This document shows, one piece after another, positions 61,451 through 64,000 of a DNA stretch of 64,000 bases. The DNA is taken from positions 382,001 to 446,000 of the forward strand of contig JAKZZE010000009.1 in assembly GCA_024220505.1 (NCBI GenBank), given 5' to 3'. Both the position numbers and the translations under genes were made by a program. The notes under the pieces are model-generated. The model searched no databases. It was given only the letters and a program-made list of their open reading frames with translations, and was not told the origin of the DNA. Each line of letters starts with the position of its first letter. Positions within the stretch are counted from its first letter, which is position 1. Source of the DNA: Rhizopus arrhizus. Taxonomy: Eukaryota > Mucoromycota > Mucoromycetes > Mucorales > Rhizopodaceae.

Positions 61451-61858
61451 TATGAAGATAGTAAAGGACGAAAAAGAAAGTATTTTTAGTTTACCTTCCA
61501 CAGAAAGGATAGTTGAATTTGACCAATAAAAGGATGACTTTCGCCCAAAGTGACGGTCAATTAAGATAAAATGACAGCAACAGTATATAGCCCGTTAGGC
61601 TCAAGTATTTTTCGCCGTGACTAAAATTTAGCAGTGATTTTTTATATTTTTGAGTCTTCCACCGAAAAATTTAGAAACACCTCTTAAAATTTCTAATCAG
61701 ACCGTTTCCTAATTTAGCGCAAAGCCCAGTAAGGATGATCAGGTAATGAAGAAGAAAGTATAAAAAGCATGCAAAACTAAGCTTCAGCATGCTGTAACTT
61801 ATCAAAAACAATTATCTTGAGGTATTAAAGATTAAGTATATCTATCAGAGAAAATAAA
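61451..61858. other. intergenic, presumed promoter side of the Nab2 gene
   Basis: AT-rich, no ORF. It lies between the 5' end of the Nab2-like gene and the Crypton relic. No specific promoter element could be identified. Confidence 0.5.
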
Positions 61859-63780
61859 TTGAGTTTACTAAATGTACCTTTACTAAAACGAAATTGTATT
61901 AGTATGAACAACCAAATTAACAACGGCTCTTTTTCTACAAGTAATGAAGACATTCAAAGAATGGTAGAAATGAGTACTGCTATGCATCGTAGTATCCAAA
62001 TGGTCATAGCCCAAAGCACGCTTTATCTTCCTGTGAACACAATCAAGGCTTATTCTGCCAGACAAGAAGAATGAAAATCATCAATCATCGCTTATGCAAA
62101 AGATAAATTAAAAGCTAGTATTTTAAGTACTATGAAGGCTAATCTATTTTAAATGTACGTCTGGTACAGAGAACAAGGCTTTGGGACGGGTATACTGTAT
62201 TCGATAAAAAAAAACTTGACTTCTTTTTAATGGAGTACATATCTAAGCGAAATAGCAAGCATTATAGAAACGATGATGGTACACCTGCTGCCTTCTGCAG
62301 AGAATCCATTTTAGCCTACATAAAAGCTATTTCTAACATGTTTAATGCGCAAAAAATGCTTGAGTAAAGCACCAAGGGTGTAGCAAATCTTTTGATCAGG
62401 GCTTTCCTGGACACGTTTGAAAAGAGAAAATTAAGCGCAGAAAACTAAGCTATGAAGACGGAGGCAAAATCACGCTTAGTGATAGCTACTCAAAGGAGGA
62501 GCTCAAGGGAATAAGCAATTTCTTCTTTACCGAAAAAGGTAATACTTGTGGTTGCAGAGATAAGTTATATTTCCCTTTGAGCCATGCTATATTATGTCGT
62601 AGCCAAATAGCTCTTGGTATGAAATTTGCTGATCTTTTTTCTCTAGAAGTTGAAAACCAAGTACTCACCGAGTGCATTACTCTGGTTGCCATAATTATAT
62701 GTGGAAGGATTAATCAGCCCGGAACAATTGAGTATGGTTCGTCTTTGAGACATAACAATGTCGAAATTTGCTCAATTGACGTTCTGGCTCTATATTTGTT
62801 TTCGCACTTTCATTTCAAGAACGAAGAGTTCCCAAATTTTGAGAAACGAGTGAACTGGTATAAGTCTATGGTTTTCAAAGGTGATAGCCCCTTCAAATCT
62901 AATCACTACAAGGCTCAACATTCTATATATGTCAAGGTTTTCAAGATAATAAAAATTTACATGCCAAAGATGGCACACGCCAACAAAAAGTGCGCTCTGA
63001 ATATGATCGCACAAAAGAATGTCTCTGGTGATTAGCAAAGCAGAGTATGAAGGTGGGAACCAACAGAATGGTAGGATTTTATGTTTCTAGCTTACCCGTG
63101 GTGGCAATGAACAGCCTTGTCAGTTTCAATGACTAACAACATACAAATTACTTTTTGCCAAGAGCTGTCGTTAAATCATCGTCGACATTCCAAGGATTGG
63201 TATTTAAGGATATCGAGTACTGGAAGGAGAGATTTAATACTAGACATGATATTCAGAAAGATACAGCTAGTCCTAATTTTCTCAACTTATTTGTGCATTT
63301 GCGTATTGTTTTGCTACAAATAAAAACATACCTATGAACATAACTATTTTTTGAAATGTTTGCATCTTTATTTTATTTTTGCAAATGCAGGACTTTTTAC
63401 TTTTAAAGAAAAAGTATCCTCAGCACTATCTTTGAAATTGCGAAATATTTCAAATTGAATTATATAACAACTTTGGAATAGAAGTACTTAAAGCACTTGA
63501 GGAAGAAGCATTCTTATCAGATAGACGAGTCCAGCTTGCTATGCCTGGACTAGTTTCAGCTCTTCAAGCTGGTTTTGGTATTGTTAGTCCATCATTACTC
63601 TCCACGAACGCAGCAGAATTCAAAAGAATAAACCAACGCTTCGGTTATTTCTTTGCGCTAGGACATGCTTATTTCAATTTTTCGGCAAATTCTGGAGCGT
63701 CGTTTCCTGCAATTTTGACTGAACCGACTCCTACTGGGCAATTGTGGCTGGCTGAACCTAAGGAATTGGAAACATTCTAA
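61859..63780 (+). pseudogene. decayed Crypton tyrosine-recombinase gene
   Basis: Fragments in several frames follow the order of fungal Crypton proteins. First comes LPVNTIKAYSARQEE (core-binding start), then a long stretch with several stops and shifts (62075-62470). Next is the open block from about 62475 to 63035 (GGKITLSDSYSKEELKGISNFF, LSHAILCRSQIALGMKFADLF, NNVEICSIDVLALYLFSHFHF, FEKRVNWYKSM), then AHANKK where active copies have the HxGR box, and FKDIEYWKERFN and KKYPQHYL further on. The last open part (63541-63780) may be the C-terminal domain. The first catalytic Arg (LCRSQ) survives, but HxxR and the Tyr box are not recognisable. Clearly inactive. Confidence 0.75.
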
Positions 63781-63781
63781 A

Positions 63782-63814
63782 AAGCTCATAGGTGTAGATG
63801 GTGCCTATGAGCTT
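63782..63814. other. 11-bp inverted repeat hairpin
   Basis: AAGCTCATAGG and CCTATGAGCTT separated by 11 bases, directly after the last stop of the Crypton relic. It could be a transcript-end hairpin or an element end. Confidence 0.6.
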
Positions 63815-64000
63815 CTTTGATTAATCAACTATGAAGCTTTTCTGTAGAAAATCTAAACATATAAGCAATCTTCTACTTGTCAGCGCCAAGCTGCTTGCTA
63901 GATAATTATTAATACTCACTAATTAAGGAATACTGATGTCATGTTTAGAGTTACTTTTCATTGATGAAGGTTAATAGTATTACTCCCTATTGGAAAATGA
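63815..64000. other. window end, nothing recognised
   Basis: AT-rich, no gene seen. Confidence 0.5.

Noticed and set aside
62577..63035. 152-codon ORF as a stand-alone host gene
   Set aside because: It is the best-preserved block of the Crypton relic and is colinear with Crypton motifs on both sides.

Overview
This is a fungal genome window that is almost entirely transposable elements. The base composition is AT-rich. GT-AG introns of about 40-60 bp interrupt the host-type genes and one transposase. The mix of Ty3/gypsy chromoviruses, an L1-type LINE, Tc1, Merlin and a Crypton points to an early-diverging filamentous fungus, most likely Mucoromycota (Mucorales). That placement is an inference from element types and gene structure; no species marker was seen.

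Layout from left to right. 1-3960: the 5' half of a Ty3/gypsy element (Z) on the minus strand, running off the left edge in one open frame, with its LTR. 3961-6433: the 3' part of an L1-type LINE. 6513-35927: a 29-kb stack of insertions. Element A (Ty3/gypsy, minus) is the outermost layer. It is broken by a Merlin transposon (9767-11964), a Tc1 transposon (12168-13837) and chromovirus B (14869-33253). B is broken by chromovirus C (19213-31593), and C's 3' LTR is broken by chromovirus D (19313-25714). B, C and D have 5-bp target duplications, and most LTR pairs are identical. 36488-42177: element E, a relative of A that has lost its integrase. 42302-42374: a tRNA-Met gene. 42385-54859: element G (Ty3/gypsy, plus), inserted 10 bp upstream of that tRNA. 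G's 5' LTR is split by a 5.4-kb tandem pair of non-coding inverted-terminal elements (H1, H2). 54862-57070: coding remnants, a solo LTR of the C family and a frameshifted PD-(D/E)XK nuclease-like gene. 57071-59711: AT-rich sequence with no convincing gene. 59712-61450: an intact multi-exon gene for a Nab2/ZC3H14-type poly(A)-binding zinc-finger protein, the clearest host gene here. 61859-63780: a decayed Crypton tyrosine-recombinase gene.

Functional themes. The elements express Pol in different ways. A and E have a canonical A_AAA_AAC minus-one frameshift site, G has a GGGAAAA site, and B, C, D and Z use one Gag-Pol frame. In A, E and G the RNase H and integrase frames are separated by an A-tract-rich gap. 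B and C (and Z weakly) appear to self-prime reverse transcription, because the site next to the 5' LTR is complementary to a segment of the same LTR and the pairing changes together between families. Element A also carries an extra gene of unknown function between integrase and its 3' LTR. D, G and the Merlin look coding-competent; A, C, E, the Tc1, the LINE and the Crypton are broken or incomplete.
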